DNA from: Marinimicrobium agarilyticum DSM 16975
Lineage (GTDB): Bacteria; Pseudomonadota; Gammaproteobacteria; Pseudomonadales; Cellvibrionaceae
Assembly: GCF_000423345.1 (NCBI RefSeq)
Contig: NZ_AUHU01000003.1
Coordinates: 434,001-498,000, forward strand
DNA: 64,000 bases
Direction of reading: 5' to 3'
A model generated the notes under the pieces. That model was not told the origin of the DNA, searched no databases, and saw nothing but the letters and a program-made list of their open reading frames with translations. Below, piece after piece: positions 34,619 through 43,163 of this stretch. A program made the position numbers and the translations under genes. How positions within the stretch are numbered: position 1 is the first letter of the stretch; the number at the start of each line of letters is the position of its first letter.

Positions 34619-36247
34619 GTGGCGCAAGCGAACTCCAACGAGCGGCTGGCCAAATTGAGCTGGCGCGAACGTATCGGCTATGGGCTGGGTGATGCCGGCT
34701 TCAATTTCTATTGGGCCATCATCGGCTCCTATCTGATCTTTTTTTACACCGATGTCTTCGGCATCAGCGCTGCAGCGGCGGCCACCATGGTGACCGTCAC
34801 CAAAATTGTCGACGCCTTTACCGACCCCGCCATGGGCGCCATTGCCGACCGGACCCGCAGCCGGTGGGGCAAATTCCGCCCCTACCTGCTGTTCGGGGCG
34901 CTGCCGATGATGGGCGCCGGGCTGCTGACCATGGTCACCCCCGATCTGGATGAGACCGGCAAGCTCATCTGGGCCTACGCCACCTACATGCTCCTGATGC
35001 TCACCTATACCATTCTCAATATGCCCTATAACTCCCTCTCGGGCGTATTGACGGCGGACCCGCAGGAGCGCAACACCCTCAACAGCACCCGTTTTTTCTT
35101 CGCCTACTTCACCGGCATCGTGGTGGGCGCCGCGACGCCGGAATTGGCCGAGTACTTCGGCGGCGGTGACCGCTACAGCCCGATCGGTTGGCAGGTCACC
35201 ATGAGTATTTACGCGGTCATTGCCTCCATTCTGTTTGTGGTCACCTTCTCCACGACCCGCGAGCGCATTGCGCCGCCCCCCGAGCAGGAAGCCCATCCGC
35301 TGCAGGACTTGAAAGTTCTGGTCACCTGCCGGCCCTGGTTGGTGATTTTCGTGCTGGCCATGGTGATCATGACCACCTTCACCTTGCGGGGCAGCTCCGC
35401 CACCTACTACTTCAAATATTTCGTTGAACGCCCGGACTTGTTGGGCTCGTTTATTGGGCTTCAGGTATTGGGCCTGATGATTGGGGCCATGTCTGCCTCC
35501 ACCCTGACCCGGTTCGTGGACAAGGTGAAATTGCTCATGATCCTGATGGGGGTGGTCAGCGTTCTGTGCGTGGCCTTTGCCTTTGTGCCCAAGCCGGACG
35601 CGCTGGGCGTGGTTGACGTCAACGACGCCTCGCGCGAGACGTTGGCGGCCGAGGATCTGTTGGGTGAAGCGCACCGGCAAGGCGACACTTACACCTGGAC
35701 CCGCTACGACAAAGTGTTCTGGATCATCAAGGACCGAGTCTCTTTGAGCAACACCTCGCCCACACTGAGCCTGGACGGACTGGATGATGAAACCATCAGC
35801 GTGATCCGCACCAGCGCCGACGGCACCGAGCTCGATAGCGCCCAGATTCCGAATGAAATCATTCTGATGTTCGTGTTCAGCATCCTGATCAGTATTGCGC
35901 TGGGACCCAAGGCGCCCATCACCTGGGCCATGTACGCGGATGTGGCCGACTACAACGAATGGCGCACCGGCCGGCGCGCCACCGGTATGACCTTCTCCGC
36001 CACCACCTTTTCCCAGAAACTGGGCGGGGCCGCTGGTTCGGCCATCATGCTCTCGGTGTTGGCCATGCTCGGCTACGAGGCCAACCAGGCGCAGTCGGAT
36101 GCCTCACTCGATGGCATTGTGTACATGCAGACGCTGGCGCCCGGCGCTTTTGCGTTTATCGCCATCATCGCGCTCATGTTCTACAACCTGACGGGGGAAA
36201 ACCTCGAGCAGATTCAGAAAGAGCTGGCCGAGCGCCGGCAGGATTAA
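34619..36247 (+). CDS. GPH-family (MFS) sugar:cation symporter with a large internal insertion
   Basis: Inner-membrane transporter of the glycoside-pentoside-hexuronide:cation symporter family. Motifs: LSWRERIGYGLGDAGFNFYW, the first-loop signature DPAMGAIADRTRSRWGKFRPYLLFG, and ADVADYNEWRTGRRATGMTFSA near the last helices. About twelve TM segments are present. The 542-residue length exceeds the usual 450-480 because residues about 325-410 form a soluble insertion (DALGVVDVNDASRETL ... LDSAQIPNE) between two helices. GTG 34619 is chosen since AGGAG (34608-34612) is six bases upstream; the ATG at 34613 would abut it. It precedes a GH94 phosphorylase, so the cargo is probably cellobionate or a related disaccharide (inference). 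Confidence 0.87.
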   Translation: MAQANSNERLAKLSWRERIGYGLGDAGFNFYWAIIGSYLIFFYTDVFGISAAAAATMVTVTKIVDAFTDPAMGAIADRTRSRWGKFRPYLLFGALPMMGAGLLTMVTPDLDETGKLIWAYATYMLLMLTYTILNMPYNSLSGVLTADPQERNTLNSTRFFFAYFTGIVVGAATPELAEYFGGGDRYSPIGWQVTMSIYAVIASILFVVTFSTTRERIAPPPEQEAHPLQDLKVLVTCRPWLVIFVLAMVIMTTFTLRGSSATYYFKYFVERPDLLGSFIGLQVLGLMIGAMSASTLTRFVDKVKLLMILMGVVSVLCVAFAFVPKPDALGVVDVNDASRETLAAEDLLGEAHRQGDTYTWTRYDKVFWIIKDRVSLSNTSPTLSLDGLDDETISVIRTSADGTELDSAQIPNEIILMFVFSILISIALGPKAPITWAMYADVADYNEWRTGRRATGMTFSATTFSQKLGGAAGSAIMLSVLAMLGYEANQAQSDASLDGIVYMQTLAPGAFAFIAIIALMFYNLTGENLEQIQKELAERRQD

Positions 36248-36269
36248 TCCCGGGTTTGAATTCCTTTAA

Positions 36270-36302
36270 GGGCGCGCCGGCCGCCGGCGGTGCGCCCGTT
36301 TT
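36270..36302 (+). terminator. Hairpin with T run between symporter and GH94 genes
   Basis: GGGCGC (36270-36275) pairs with GCGCCC (36292-36297) around a GCCGGC-rich inner stem, followed by GTTTTG. Placed between two genes of one unit, it may reduce read-through or protect the upstream message. Confidence 0.5.
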
Positions 36303-36319
36303 GTGACAAGAGGTCGTCC

Positions 36320-38677
36320 ATGCTGTTTCCGTCCGATCAGGGCCGTCGTTTCAACCTCCAGAGCCCCACCCTCATGCCCCGCGCGGCCGCGTTTCTGTGG
36401 AACCGGCGAATGATGATCCAGGCCAACTGCCGGGGCTACGCGGTCAGTCAGTTCATGCAGCCGGAGCCGGCCAAGTACGCCTATGCGCCCAACCTTGAAG
36501 CCAAAACCTTCATGCAGCCGGAGCAGCCCTACTACGCGCATCACCCCGGGCGTTTTGTGTATATCAAAGACGAGGACACGGGCGAGATTTTCTCCGCGCC
36601 CTACGAACCGGTGCGCGCGGCGTACGAACAGTTCAACTTCTCCGCCGGACAGAGCGATATTCTCTGGCAGATGAGCTGCGCCGGTATCGACGTGGAAATG
36701 CAACTGAACCTCACCGCCGAAGACGTGGTCGAGCTCTGGGAAATTCGGGTACGTAACCGCAGTGATCGGCCGCGTCGGTTGAGTGTTTATCCCTACTTTA
36801 CCGTGGGTTATATGAGCTGGATGAATCAGTCCGCCGAATATCGCCCCGAACTGGGAGCGGTGGTGGCCAGCTGCGTTACGCCCTATCAGAAGTACCCGGA
36901 CTATTTCAAAAACAAACATTTTAAAGACAAGACGTACCTCCTGCACGAGCGCGAACCGGTGGCCTGGGATGTGCAGCGGGAGAACTTCGAAGGCGAGGGC
37001 GGCCTGCACAGTCCCACCGGGGTACAGCAGGCGCGGCTCGACTCTAACGACGCCCGCTACGAAACCCCGCTTGCGGCCCTGCAGTACCGAGTGGAACTGG
37101 CGCAGGAGCAAAGCGAGGTGTATCGCTTTGCATTCGGCCCGGCCTACGATGAGGCGGAAATCGAAACCATTAAAACGCGTTACCTCTCCGCCGACGGTTT
37201 TACCCGAGCCCGCACCGACTACGCCCGCTACGTCGCCCAGGGCGAAGGTGTGCTCCATATCAACACCCCGGACGAAAATCTGAACCATTTCGTCAACCAC
37301 TGGCTGCCACGCCAGGTGTTCTACCACGGCGACGTCAACCGCCTGAGCACCGACCCGCAAACCCGCAATTACCTGCAGGACAATATGGGCATGACCTACA
37401 TCAAGCCCGAGGTGGCCCGCCACGCCTTCCTGCATGCGCTCGGTCAGCAGGAATCAACGGGTGCCATGCCCGATGGCATACTCCTGCACGAAGAGGCCGA
37501 GCTCAAATTCATCAACCAGGTCCCCCACACGGACCATTGCGTCTGGTTGCCGGTATGCCTGCGCGCCTATCTCGACGAGACCAATGACCAGGCATTGCTG
37601 AACGAGCCTGTCACCGACGCAGAGGGCCAGACTCGCACTGTATTCGAACGCATCAGCCTTGCCATGGATTGGTTGTTGCAGGCACGGGATGAGCGCGGGC
37701 TGAGTTATATCGCCCAGGGTGATTGGTGCGACCCCATGAACATGGTTGGCTACAAAGGCAAGGGCGTATCGGGCTGGCTCTCGGTGGCTACCGCCTATGC
37801 GCTCAACCTTTGGGCCGACGTCTGCGAGCAACAGGGCCAGGGGAACCTTGCGTCGGGCTATCGAGACGGGGCGCAAGCGATTAACCAGGCGGTCAACAAA
37901 CATTTGTGGGACGGCGACTGGTACGGCCGGGGCATCACCGACGACAATGTGGTCTTTGGCATCGCCCAGGATCCGGAAGGGCGCATCTTCCTCAACCCCC
38001 AAACCTGGGCCATGCTTGCCGGCACCTGCGACCCTGAGCAGCGCCAGAAAATGCTGAACGCGGTGGAGGCACAACTGGAAACCCCCTACGGCGTCATGAT
38101 GCTCGCCCCGGCCTACACCGGCATGCGCGACGACGTCGGCCGTGTGACCCAGAAGCATCCGGGCTCGGCCGAGAACGGTTCGGTCTATAACCATGCGGCG
38201 GTGTTCTACGTATTCAGCCTGTTCGAACAGGGGGAGACCGAGCGCGGCTATCGCCTGTTGCGCCAGATGATTCCGGGGCCCGCGCTGGACGATTACCGCC
38301 AGCGCGGCCAGATGCCGGTCTACATTCCCAACTATTACCGCGGCGCCTACCACCAATTCCCCCGCACTGCCGGTCGTTCGAGCCAACTGTTCAATACCGG
38401 CACCGTCAGTTGGGTGTACCGCACCTTGGTGGAGGGCCTGTTCGGTCTCAAAGGTGAGGGCGAAGGCCTGCGCATCGCGCCCCAACTGCCGAAGAGCTGG
38501 CCCAGCGTGCGGCTGACCCGCCAGTTCCGGGGCGCCATTTTAGACGTAACCATGGAGCGGGGCGCAGAGGGCCAACCCATGACCCTCCGCGTGGACGACA
38601 AACCGGTTGACGGCACTCTGTTGATCGGACTGAACGCGGGGCAGCACTACAAAGTGGACGTCACCCTGCCGGGCTGA
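36320..38677 (+). CDS. GH94 disaccharide phosphorylase, cellobionic acid phosphorylase-like
   Basis: Cytoplasmic enzyme expected to split a beta-1,4-linked disaccharide with phosphate, giving alpha-glucose 1-phosphate plus gluconate (if cellobionate) or glucose. The GH94 catalytic aspartate lies in [20 protein letters not shown], and the phosphate-site region reads [13 protein letters not shown]. An Arg-x3-Lys pair (GRVTQKHPG, residues 608 and 612 from this start) falls where, as I recall, the Saccharophagus cellobionic acid phosphorylase binds the substrate carboxylate; cellobiose phosphorylases differ here. Length 785 fits that subfamily. ATG 36320 has AAGAGG upstream and is preferred to GTG 36290. 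It follows the symporter gene, consistent with intracellular processing of an imported disaccharide. Confidence 0.85.
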   Translation: MLFPSDQGRRFNLQSPTLMPRAAAFLWNRRMMIQANCRGYAVSQFMQPEPAKYAYAPNLEAKTFMQPEQPYYAHHPGRFVYIKDEDTGEIFSAPYEPVRAAYEQFNFSAGQSDILWQMSCAGIDVEMQLNLTAEDVVELWEIRVRNRSDRPRRLSVYPYFTVGYMSWMNQSAEYRPELGAVVASCVTPYQKYPDYFKNKHFKDKTYLLHEREPVAWDVQRENFEGEGGLHSPTGVQQARLDSNDARYETPLAALQYRVELAQEQSEVYRFAFGPAYDEAEIETIKTRYLSADGFTRARTDYARYVAQGEGVLHINTPDENLNHFVNHWLPRQVFYHGDVNRLSTDPQTRNYLQDNMGMTYIKPEVARHAFLHALGQQESTGAMPDGILLHEEAELKFINQVPHTDHCVWLPVCLRAYLDETNDQALLNEPVTDAEGQTRTVFERISLAMDWLLQARDERGLSYIAQGDWCDPMNMVGYKGKGVSGWLSVATAYALNLWADVCEQQGQGNLASGYRDGAQAINQAVNKHLWDGDWYGRGITDDNVVFGIAQDPEGRIFLNPQTWAMLAGTCDPEQRQKMLNAVEAQLETPYGVMMLAPAYTGMRDDVGRVTQKHPGSAENGSVYNHAAVFYVFSLFEQGETERGYRLLRQMIPGPALDDYRQRGQMPVYIPNYYRGAYHQFPRTAGRSSQLFNTGTVSWVYRTLVEGLFGLKGEGEGLRIAPQLPKSWPSVRLTRQFRGAILDVTMERGAEGQPMTLRVDDKPVDGTLLIGLNAGQHYKVDVTLPG

Positions 38678-38715
38678 CGCTTGGCGTGTAGACATCAGTG
38701 AGAGGCTCGGAGCAG

Positions 38716-38738
38716 CCTTCGCCGCATTGCGGCGGAAG
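38716..38738 (+). terminator. Hairpin after the GH94 gene
   Basis: CTTCGCCGC and GCGGCGGAAG pair around an ATT loop, 39 bases after the GH94 stop. The following ATTTCAT is only weakly T-rich. Confidence 0.45.
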
Positions 38739-38785
38739 ATTTCATGGGGCTATACTGACGCTCGAATCATAGGAGGGAAAATATC

Positions 38786-39565
38786 ATGATGATATGGCGA
38801 GCCATGACGGCCTTGACCGCAGCCCTGGCGTTGGGCGCCTGCCAGACCGAGCCCGAATCACCGGGAGACGTCCAAGCCCGCAGCTGCGCTGGCGGTTCGG
38901 ATGTATGCGAATCGCAAGAGCTGCCGCAACTACCCCTCACCGCACGAGGGCAGGAGCCGGGCTGGCTGTTGAACATGAGCCAGTCGACCCTCACCCTTGA
39001 TTACCAGTACGGCCAAAAGCAGTTCAGCGCCCCGACCCCGGAGCCGGAATCGACTGCCAACGGCGCCCGTTACCTGACCCGCAATGACGGCCAAACCCTG
39101 GTTTTTGAGCTGACCCGCGACTATTGCGAGGACAGCATGAGCGGTATGCCTTATCCCTACACCGCCACAGTCACCCTCGCCGACGAAGCAACCCTCAATG
39201 GCTGTGCCGGTGACCCCCGCGCCTTGCTTGTCGGGCCGGAGTGGGTTGTGGAAGACATCAACGGCCAGGGCATCATCGATAGCAGCCGCATTACCCTTAA
39301 CTTCACTGAGAACGGGAACGTTCAGGGCCTGGCCAGCTGTAACCGCTACAACGGCCGCTACCAACTGACGGGACAGGGGCTTCGCATCGAACAGCTGTCG
39401 CAAACCCGAATGGCCTGCGCCCCGGCGTTGATGCAACAGGAGCAAAAAGTGCTCGAGACCTTGGCCAATGTGACGCGTTTTCGTCTTGATAAAACGGGAG
39501 CGTTGCACCTGGAGGGGGGCGAGGGCAAAGCATTAAAAGCTTACAAAAGCGGAACTGTCGAGTGA
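38786..39565 (+). CDS. META-domain lipoprotein with COG3650-like N-terminal domain
   Basis: Outer-membrane or periplasmic lipoprotein of 259 residues. The lipobox is ALGACQ near residue 18. Residues about 50-140 resemble the COG3650 domain (ARGQEPGWLLNM ... LTRDYCEDSMSGMPYPYTATV), and residues about 150-250 are a META (HslJ-like) domain with WVVEDINGQG, ASCNRYNGRYQL and QTRMACAP. HslJ-type proteins are linked to heat shock and novobiocin resistance, but the mechanism is unclear. The ribosome site AGGAGGG lies eight bases before the ATG, and TATACT at 38751-38756 is a plausible -10. It marks the last GC-rich core-like gene before the AT-rich scrambled region. Confidence 0.85.
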   Translation: MMIWRAMTALTAALALGACQTEPESPGDVQARSCAGGSDVCESQELPQLPLTARGQEPGWLLNMSQSTLTLDYQYGQKQFSAPTPEPESTANGARYLTRNDGQTLVFELTRDYCEDSMSGMPYPYTATVTLADEATLNGCAGDPRALLVGPEWVVEDINGQGIIDSSRITLNFTENGNVQGLASCNRYNGRYQLTGQGLRIEQLSQTRMACAPALMQQEQKVLETLANVTRFRLDKTGALHLEGGEGKALKAYKSGTVE

Positions 39566-39666
39566 TATAAAAGAGTGTTCGCCGGGAAAGAAGCCATAGG
39601 TTGCGTCCTGCTGATCGCGCATTCTGTTAGTGTTAAGTGGATGATTTTTTGATAAAGGAGGTAAAT

Positions 39667-39929
39667 ATGAAGCCAGTGGTATGGATGGTTGTAGTTATTC
39701 TACAGGTCACAATTCTAGGGTGTACCGATGGTTCTCAAGCCAAAATTTCAGCATTTGGTGGAGCTGCAAAGATAAAGTGCTACTCAGGGGATACTCTTAT
39801 TTTTTAGGGCGAAAGCACCGGAAAATAAATAGTGAAGCGAATAGTGACGGTTATTACTTTGTAGATAAGCGTGACGGAAAATTAAAGGAAATTTCCGGAA
39901 ACTGTATAATCGAGTACGTTGAATACTAG
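39667..39929 (+). pseudogene. Small KCYSGG-type lipoprotein gene broken by a stop and a frameshift
   Basis: The ATG at 39667 has AAAGGAGG seven bases upstream and begins a lipoprotein (ILQVTILGCTDGSQ). It reads to AAKIKCYSGDTLIF, then hits TAG at 39805-39807. In the same frame the next codons give GESTGK before a TAA; adding one A in the AAAA run at about 39821 restores INSEANSDGYYFVDKRDG and then KLKEISGNCIIEYVEY to the stop at 39929. The joined product would be about 87 residues and resembles a small secreted cysteine-pair family (KCYSGG ... SGNCII) that I recall from other Gammaproteobacteria. Two lesions suggest a decayed gene rather than sequencing error, although an error in the A run is possible. 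Confidence 0.65.
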
Positions 39930-40048
39930 TAAACGCGTGTTTTCTGGGGGCGTGCTTTCTGCCCCGGTTGGGCCGCTTGGTAAATAAAGTTATGTTATCG
40001 GGATATATTTTTTCAGGACGTTAAAAACCAAAAGGAGGGATGACTGGA

Positions 40049-40399
40049 ATGGATAATAAAAGAAGAAAGGTATCTAAAGGGTGGGTGGCTGTTTCATCAA
40101 TATTGGCTGCTGTTGGAGCTGTCGTGCCTATACTTGTGTCGCTAGCGATTCCAGCTTTTAGTAAAACATTTGAATCATTTGGTACAGATCTTCCATTGCT
40201 GACTGACGTCGTCATAAATGCTCGGTATTTTTATATTTGGCTGTCAGGTCTTTGTGTTCTTGTCGCAGCAAGCAACATTCTTCTCAGGCTAAAACCCGTG
40301 TTAATCGTTTCGTGCACTTTCAGTGTTTCACTCATGTTACTGTTGCCTTTGGCAGCGATTGCACTTTATCTTCCGGCTTTCGGTCTGCGTGGAGTGTGA
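40049..40399 (+). CDS. Hypothetical membrane protein, 116 aa
   Basis: Unrecognised integral membrane protein. It has a basic N-terminus (MDNKRRKVSKG) and three hydrophobic helices (about 11-33, 58-78 and 84-108). The loop PAFSKTFESFGTDLPLLTDVV resembles a segment shared with type II secretion F-like membrane domains, but the rest of such proteins is absent. ATG 40049 is chosen because AGGAGG at 40033-40038 is ten bases upstream; the ATG at 40040 would be too close. It sits in the AT-rich accessory stretch and has codon use unlike the flanking core genes. No function can be inferred. Confidence 0.6.
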   Translation: MDNKRRKVSKGWVAVSSILAAVGAVVPILVSLAIPAFSKTFESFGTDLPLLTDVVINARYFYIWLSGLCVLVAASNILLRLKPVLIVSCTFSVSLMLLLPLAAIALYLPAFGLRGV

Positions 40400-40529
40400 T
40401 TTTTAACAAGAAGTTAGATCGTATGATACAAACAGTTACTCGTTGCTGTGAGGCTTGGAGGTTGCTGCGCTCGGTCGTGGTTTTCTTGGTTATGTATGAC
40501 GCCAAATTTACGCTCCAGGGGGGTAGGTT

Positions 40530-40670
40530 ATGAAAGAATCACTGCAGAACTGGTGGTCTACCGCTGATGCTAACGAAAAGCGCGCTCTCATCGTTCTTGG
40601 GGTAATTGGAGCTGGAATTTTCTTGTTTGCATCAGGGGTTACAATAGGTCGTGCCATGGCAGCGCTATAA
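40530..40670 (+). CDS. Small single-pass membrane protein, 46 aa
   Basis: A 46-residue ORF beginning MKESLQNWWSTADANEKRAL with one hydrophobic helix (about 20-42, LIVLGVIGAGIFLF...). GGGGGGTAGG lies just upstream of the ATG. Evidence that it is real: its start and upstream sequence are partly conserved in front of the second tautomerase gene at 43125, where the gene is reduced to a 12-codon stub. It probably forms a unit with the tautomerase gene 68 bases downstream. Function unknown. Confidence 0.55.
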   Translation: MKESLQNWWSTADANEKRALIVLGVIGAGIFLFASGVTIGRAMAAL

Positions 40671-40737
40671 AACTCCTGAATGAGAGCTCGTTGTTTTGCG
40701 GCGGCGGTTCAAACCAGTTGCCATTGAAGGAGGTCGA

Positions 40738-41124
40738 GTGATAGTAATTTATGGAATAAAAGAACGGCTAAATCCCATAAAGTCGAACCTGTCGGATGTC
40801 ATTCATGGGTGTATGCGATCAGTCTTGGGAATGCCGGAAGATAAACGTGCCCACAGGTTTATCCCATTGGAGCCGGAGGATTTCTATTACCCAGGCGGCA
40901 GGAGCGACGCTTATACCGTAATTGAGATTAACATGATGGCGGGCCGAAAACCGGAGACGCAGAAAGCTCTTATCAAATCACTGTTTAAAGAGCTTGATTC
41001 GCAGCTATCCCTGGCGCCAATAGATGTTGAAATTACGATCAAGGAGCAGCAGCCGCACCAGTGGGGCTTCCGGGGAATGACAGGGGATGAGGCGAACGAC
41101 TTGAAGTATAAAGTCAACGTGTAG
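40738..41124 (+). CDS. Tautomerase family protein, copy 1
   Basis: Soluble 128-residue protein of the tautomerase/MIF superfamily: YGIKERLNPIKSNLSDVIHG, EDKRAHRFIPLEPEDFYYP, GRSDAYTVIEINMMAGRK, and PIDVEITIKEQQPHQWGFRG all fit. The start is GTG with AAGGAGGT four bases away, giving (M)IVIYGIKERL. Related proteins, as I recall, begin M-P-x-I-x-V-Y-G; here no proline follows the initiator, so the N-terminal catalytic Pro1 appears to be missing. It is about 97% identical to copy 2 at 43160 (four substitutions besides the start residue), so the duplication is recent. Activity is therefore doubtful despite a well-conserved fold. Confidence 0.8.
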   Translation: MIVIYGIKERLNPIKSNLSDVIHGCMRSVLGMPEDKRAHRFIPLEPEDFYYPGGRSDAYTVIEINMMAGRKPETQKALIKSLFKELDSQLSLAPIDVEITIKEQQPHQWGFRGMTGDEANDLKYKVNV

Positions 41125-41183
41125 CCCAGTAATCAGAGCGGCGCCCCCTATCAGGGTTGGCGCTGAAGGTATAGTGAGGAGCA

Positions 41184-41603
41184 ATGATTGTGATGAAATA
41201 TTTATACGGTGCAATGCTGGTGACAGTGCTGTCTGCATGTTCAGGGGATAGCTCTGACTCCTCCGACCGGCATTCGGTCTACGTTTATGATACTGATCTT
41301 TTCCGGAGTTGCGATCACCCCGAAAATGAGACATTGCAGCAAAGCGCGCAAACCCTGATTTCAGGCGGGGTGGATGTCATTTCCTCTTCCTGCGGGCAAA
41401 TTACGGGACTGGCGTGGCCTGAGGTGTGCGGTGCTCCTACGGGCAGAATCAATGTCCACCTGATCCATCGGAATAATTTGGTGGATGCGGAGCCTTTGGG
41501 GTACAAAAGCGTCGACCGAATTGGTGAGGTCACCACGAATTACGACGCTGGCGTTCAGGGCGAGGTAGGCTACGAGCTTATTGAATGCAACGGTGGCGAG
41601 TAG
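41184..41603 (+). CDS. Hypothetical lipoprotein, 139 aa
   Basis: Unrecognised lipoprotein. The signal ends VTVLSACSGDSSD, a clear lipobox. The mature part has four further cysteines (SCDHPEN, SSCGQITG, PEVCGAP, LIECNGG) that could form two disulfides, and a central stretch VCGAPTGRINVHLIHRNNL resembling the fold of small inhibitor-like or I78-type secreted proteins only in a general way. GTGAGGAG precedes ATG 41184; a second ATG at 41193 is possible. It lies in the AT-rich accessory region between tautomerase copy 1 and an SDR gene. Function unknown. Confidence 0.65.
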   Translation: MIVMKYLYGAMLVTVLSACSGDSSDSSDRHSVYVYDTDLFRSCDHPENETLQQSAQTLISGGVDVISSSCGQITGLAWPEVCGAPTGRINVHLIHRNNLVDAEPLGYKSVDRIGEVTTNYDAGVQGEVGYELIECNGGE

Positions 41604-41615
41604 CAAGTTTCCTCG

Positions 41616-41637
41616 TTTGCTATGAAAACAACAGCCT
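41616..41637 (+). repeat. 22-bp inverted repeat, left copy
   Basis: A 22-base sequence containing GCTATGAAAACAACAG recurs as an exact reverse complement at 43576-43597. The two copies bracket 1.98 kb holding the SDR gene, a TonB-like remnant and tautomerase copy 2. Confidence 0.85.
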
Positions 41638-41779
41638 TTACTGTCTGGTGTGGGTGGTTCCCCGGATCTCCTTCAGAGGGTGCTCCTCACAAAACACCTC
41701 CTGCACCGCCATCTGCCAGTATGTATGGCTGAAACTTTAGCGGAACCTGACCGCCGCCGCATTACGCTGAGCTTACTTG

Positions 41780-42787
41780 CTAAAGGCTCGCCAAAAACCG
41801 CTCATAGGCGTTGATGGCATGATCCATTCGGGCATTGAGTGGCTCATCAATGGTTTGCCGCTCCGGGTGGCGTTTATAATAGGCTACCGACTGGCGAATC
41901 CCCTGTTCAAAACGCGTGGTTGCCCGATAGCCCGGCACAAAGGTTTTGATTTTGGTGTTATCCAGCACGAAGCTGTTGCTCGCATCGCCGCGCAAAGGGC
42001 CTTCGAATTCGGGTAGGAAGCGTGAAATACACTCTGTGGTCATGTGAATGGGCTTGGCTTTGACGCCCACCGCACTGCCCAACTCCGCAAGGTACTGATC
42101 CCAGGTTTTCACTTCATCGGAGGTGATGTGAAACGCGTGCCCCCGGGTTTGGCTGTGCCCCAACAGGCCGATAAAGCCCTTGGCAAAGTCGGTGTTATGG
42201 GTAACGCACCAGAGGGAGCTGCCGTCGCCGGGGACGATCACTTTCTTGCCTCTGGCAATTCGGTCCACCAGCGTCCAGGGGTGCGTAGCGCTGTTGACGG
42301 CAAACGGGATGCTGCCATCGCCGTAGGTTTGCGACGGCCGGACAATGGTTGCGGGAAAGCCATGCGTGCGGAACGCGGCCAGCAGCGTCTGCTCACAGGC
42401 TATTTTGTCGGTGGCATAGTCCCACACCGGGTTGTACTGCGGTGTCGATTCATCCAGCACGTAATAGGCCGGCGGTCTCTGGTAGGTCGCCACTGTGCTA
42501 ATAAAAATATATTGGTCGGTTTTGCCGGTAAAGTACTCAATGTCCCGTTCAATGTCGTCGGGATGAAAGGCAATCCAATTGACCACCACATCAAAGTACC
42601 GGTCCTTCAGTAGGGACTTGATCTCGGAGCGGTTATTGATATCCCCCTTAAGCACTCTGGCGCCGTCGGGCGCACAATCGTTTCGGTTTCCGCGATTGAG
42701 CAGGTAGAGCTCCACGCCCTCATCCACCAATAATTGGGACACCGCCGTACTGATCTGCCCGGTGCCGCCAATAAACAGTACTTTCAT
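41780..42787 (-). CDS. NAD-dependent epimerase/dehydratase-like atypical SDR
   Basis: Cytoplasmic 335-residue Rossmann-fold protein. The N-terminal dinucleotide motif is GGTGQIS (residues 7-13), the active-site pair is YATDK (YxxxK), and a threonine/serine lies in FISTVATYQ. The C-terminal half (GDASNSFVLDNTKIKTFVPGY) resembles sugar-nucleotide epimerases and the related plastid RNA-binding CSP41-like SDRs. Substrate is unknown. It is the only minus-strand gene in the 39-44 kb accessory block and its GC content is nearer that of core genes than of its neighbours, which fits a separately acquired piece. It lies inside the 22-bp inverted repeat pair. Confidence 0.82.
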   Translation of the reverse strand: MKVLFIGGTGQISTAVSQLLVDEGVELYLLNRGNRNDCAPDGARVLKGDINNRSEIKSLLKDRYFDVVVNWIAFHPDDIERDIEYFTGKTDQYIFISTVATYQRPPAYYVLDESTPQYNPVWDYATDKIACEQTLLAAFRTHGFPATIVRPSQTYGDGSIPFAVNSATHPWTLVDRIARGKKVIVPGDGSSLWCVTHNTDFAKGFIGLLGHSQTRGHAFHITSDEVKTWDQYLAELGSAVGVKAKPIHMTTECISRFLPEFEGPLRGDASNSFVLDNTKIKTFVPGYRATTRFEQGIRQSVAYYKRHPERQTIDEPLNARMDHAINAYERFLASL

Positions 42788-42891
42788 TCGCCTGGCTCCT
42801 GAAACATTAATTTAATGATTGTGAATAATCATGCAGTGCTGAGTGTGCAGGAAACTCTCTTGGATTGAAAATCTGGGACAAGTGTACCTTT

Positions 42892-43030
42892 CAGACTAAA
42901 GGGGCACCAAACTACGCGTAGACCGTAAGTGCTAATGGCTTAAGTTGCGTCTTTTCCGCGGGGAAGGCGGATGAGAGCGCTCCAGATCTGTGTCCTTGCC
43001 ATGGCGGTCATCACGACGGCATGTGTATAA
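42892..43030 (+). pseudogene. Truncated duplicate of the TonB-like gene and its promoter region
   Basis: This stretch is homologous to 43639-43766. Both have a CAG-start block (CAGACTAAAGGGGC versus CAGCCTGAGGGGC) exactly 79 bases before an ATG. The copy's ATG at 42971 begins MRALQICVLAMAVITTACV and stops at TAA 43028-43030, against MRASQICAPPMAVVTTAG in the intact gene. Only the leader and first 19 codons survive, so it cannot make a TonB domain. It fills part of the 372-base gap between the SDR gene and tautomerase copy 2; the rest of that gap shows no gene. Confidence 0.75.
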
Positions 43031-43124
43031 TTGAGCATATTGAGTATTAGTGAAGTCATACGCCCTGCGACGCTCGTGGGGAACGCCAGTATGAAGTCAC
43101 TTTTACATTACAAGGCGATAGGCT

Positions 43125-43163
43125 ATGAAAGAGTCGCTGCAAATATTGAAGGAGGTTAAATGA
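43125..43163 (+). other. 12-codon micro-ORF, remnant of the 46-aa gene, overlapping tautomerase copy 2
   Basis: ATGAAAGAGTCGCTGCAA matches the start of the 46-aa gene at 40530, then jumps directly to the ribosome site AAGGAGGT of the tautomerase. The remnant reads MKESLQILKEVK and its TGA overlaps the tautomerase ATG (ATGA), so it could act as a translationally coupled leader. Confidence 0.5.

Noticed and set aside
39667-39929. Programmed stop read-through or selenocysteine-type recoding in the small lipoprotein
   Set aside because: The stop is TAG rather than TGA, a frameshift follows, and the sequence context shows no recoding element; gene decay is simpler.
40237-40533. 98-codon frame overlapping the 116-aa membrane gene
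   Set aside because: It lies in another frame of a gene with a strong ribosome site and has no start signal of its own.
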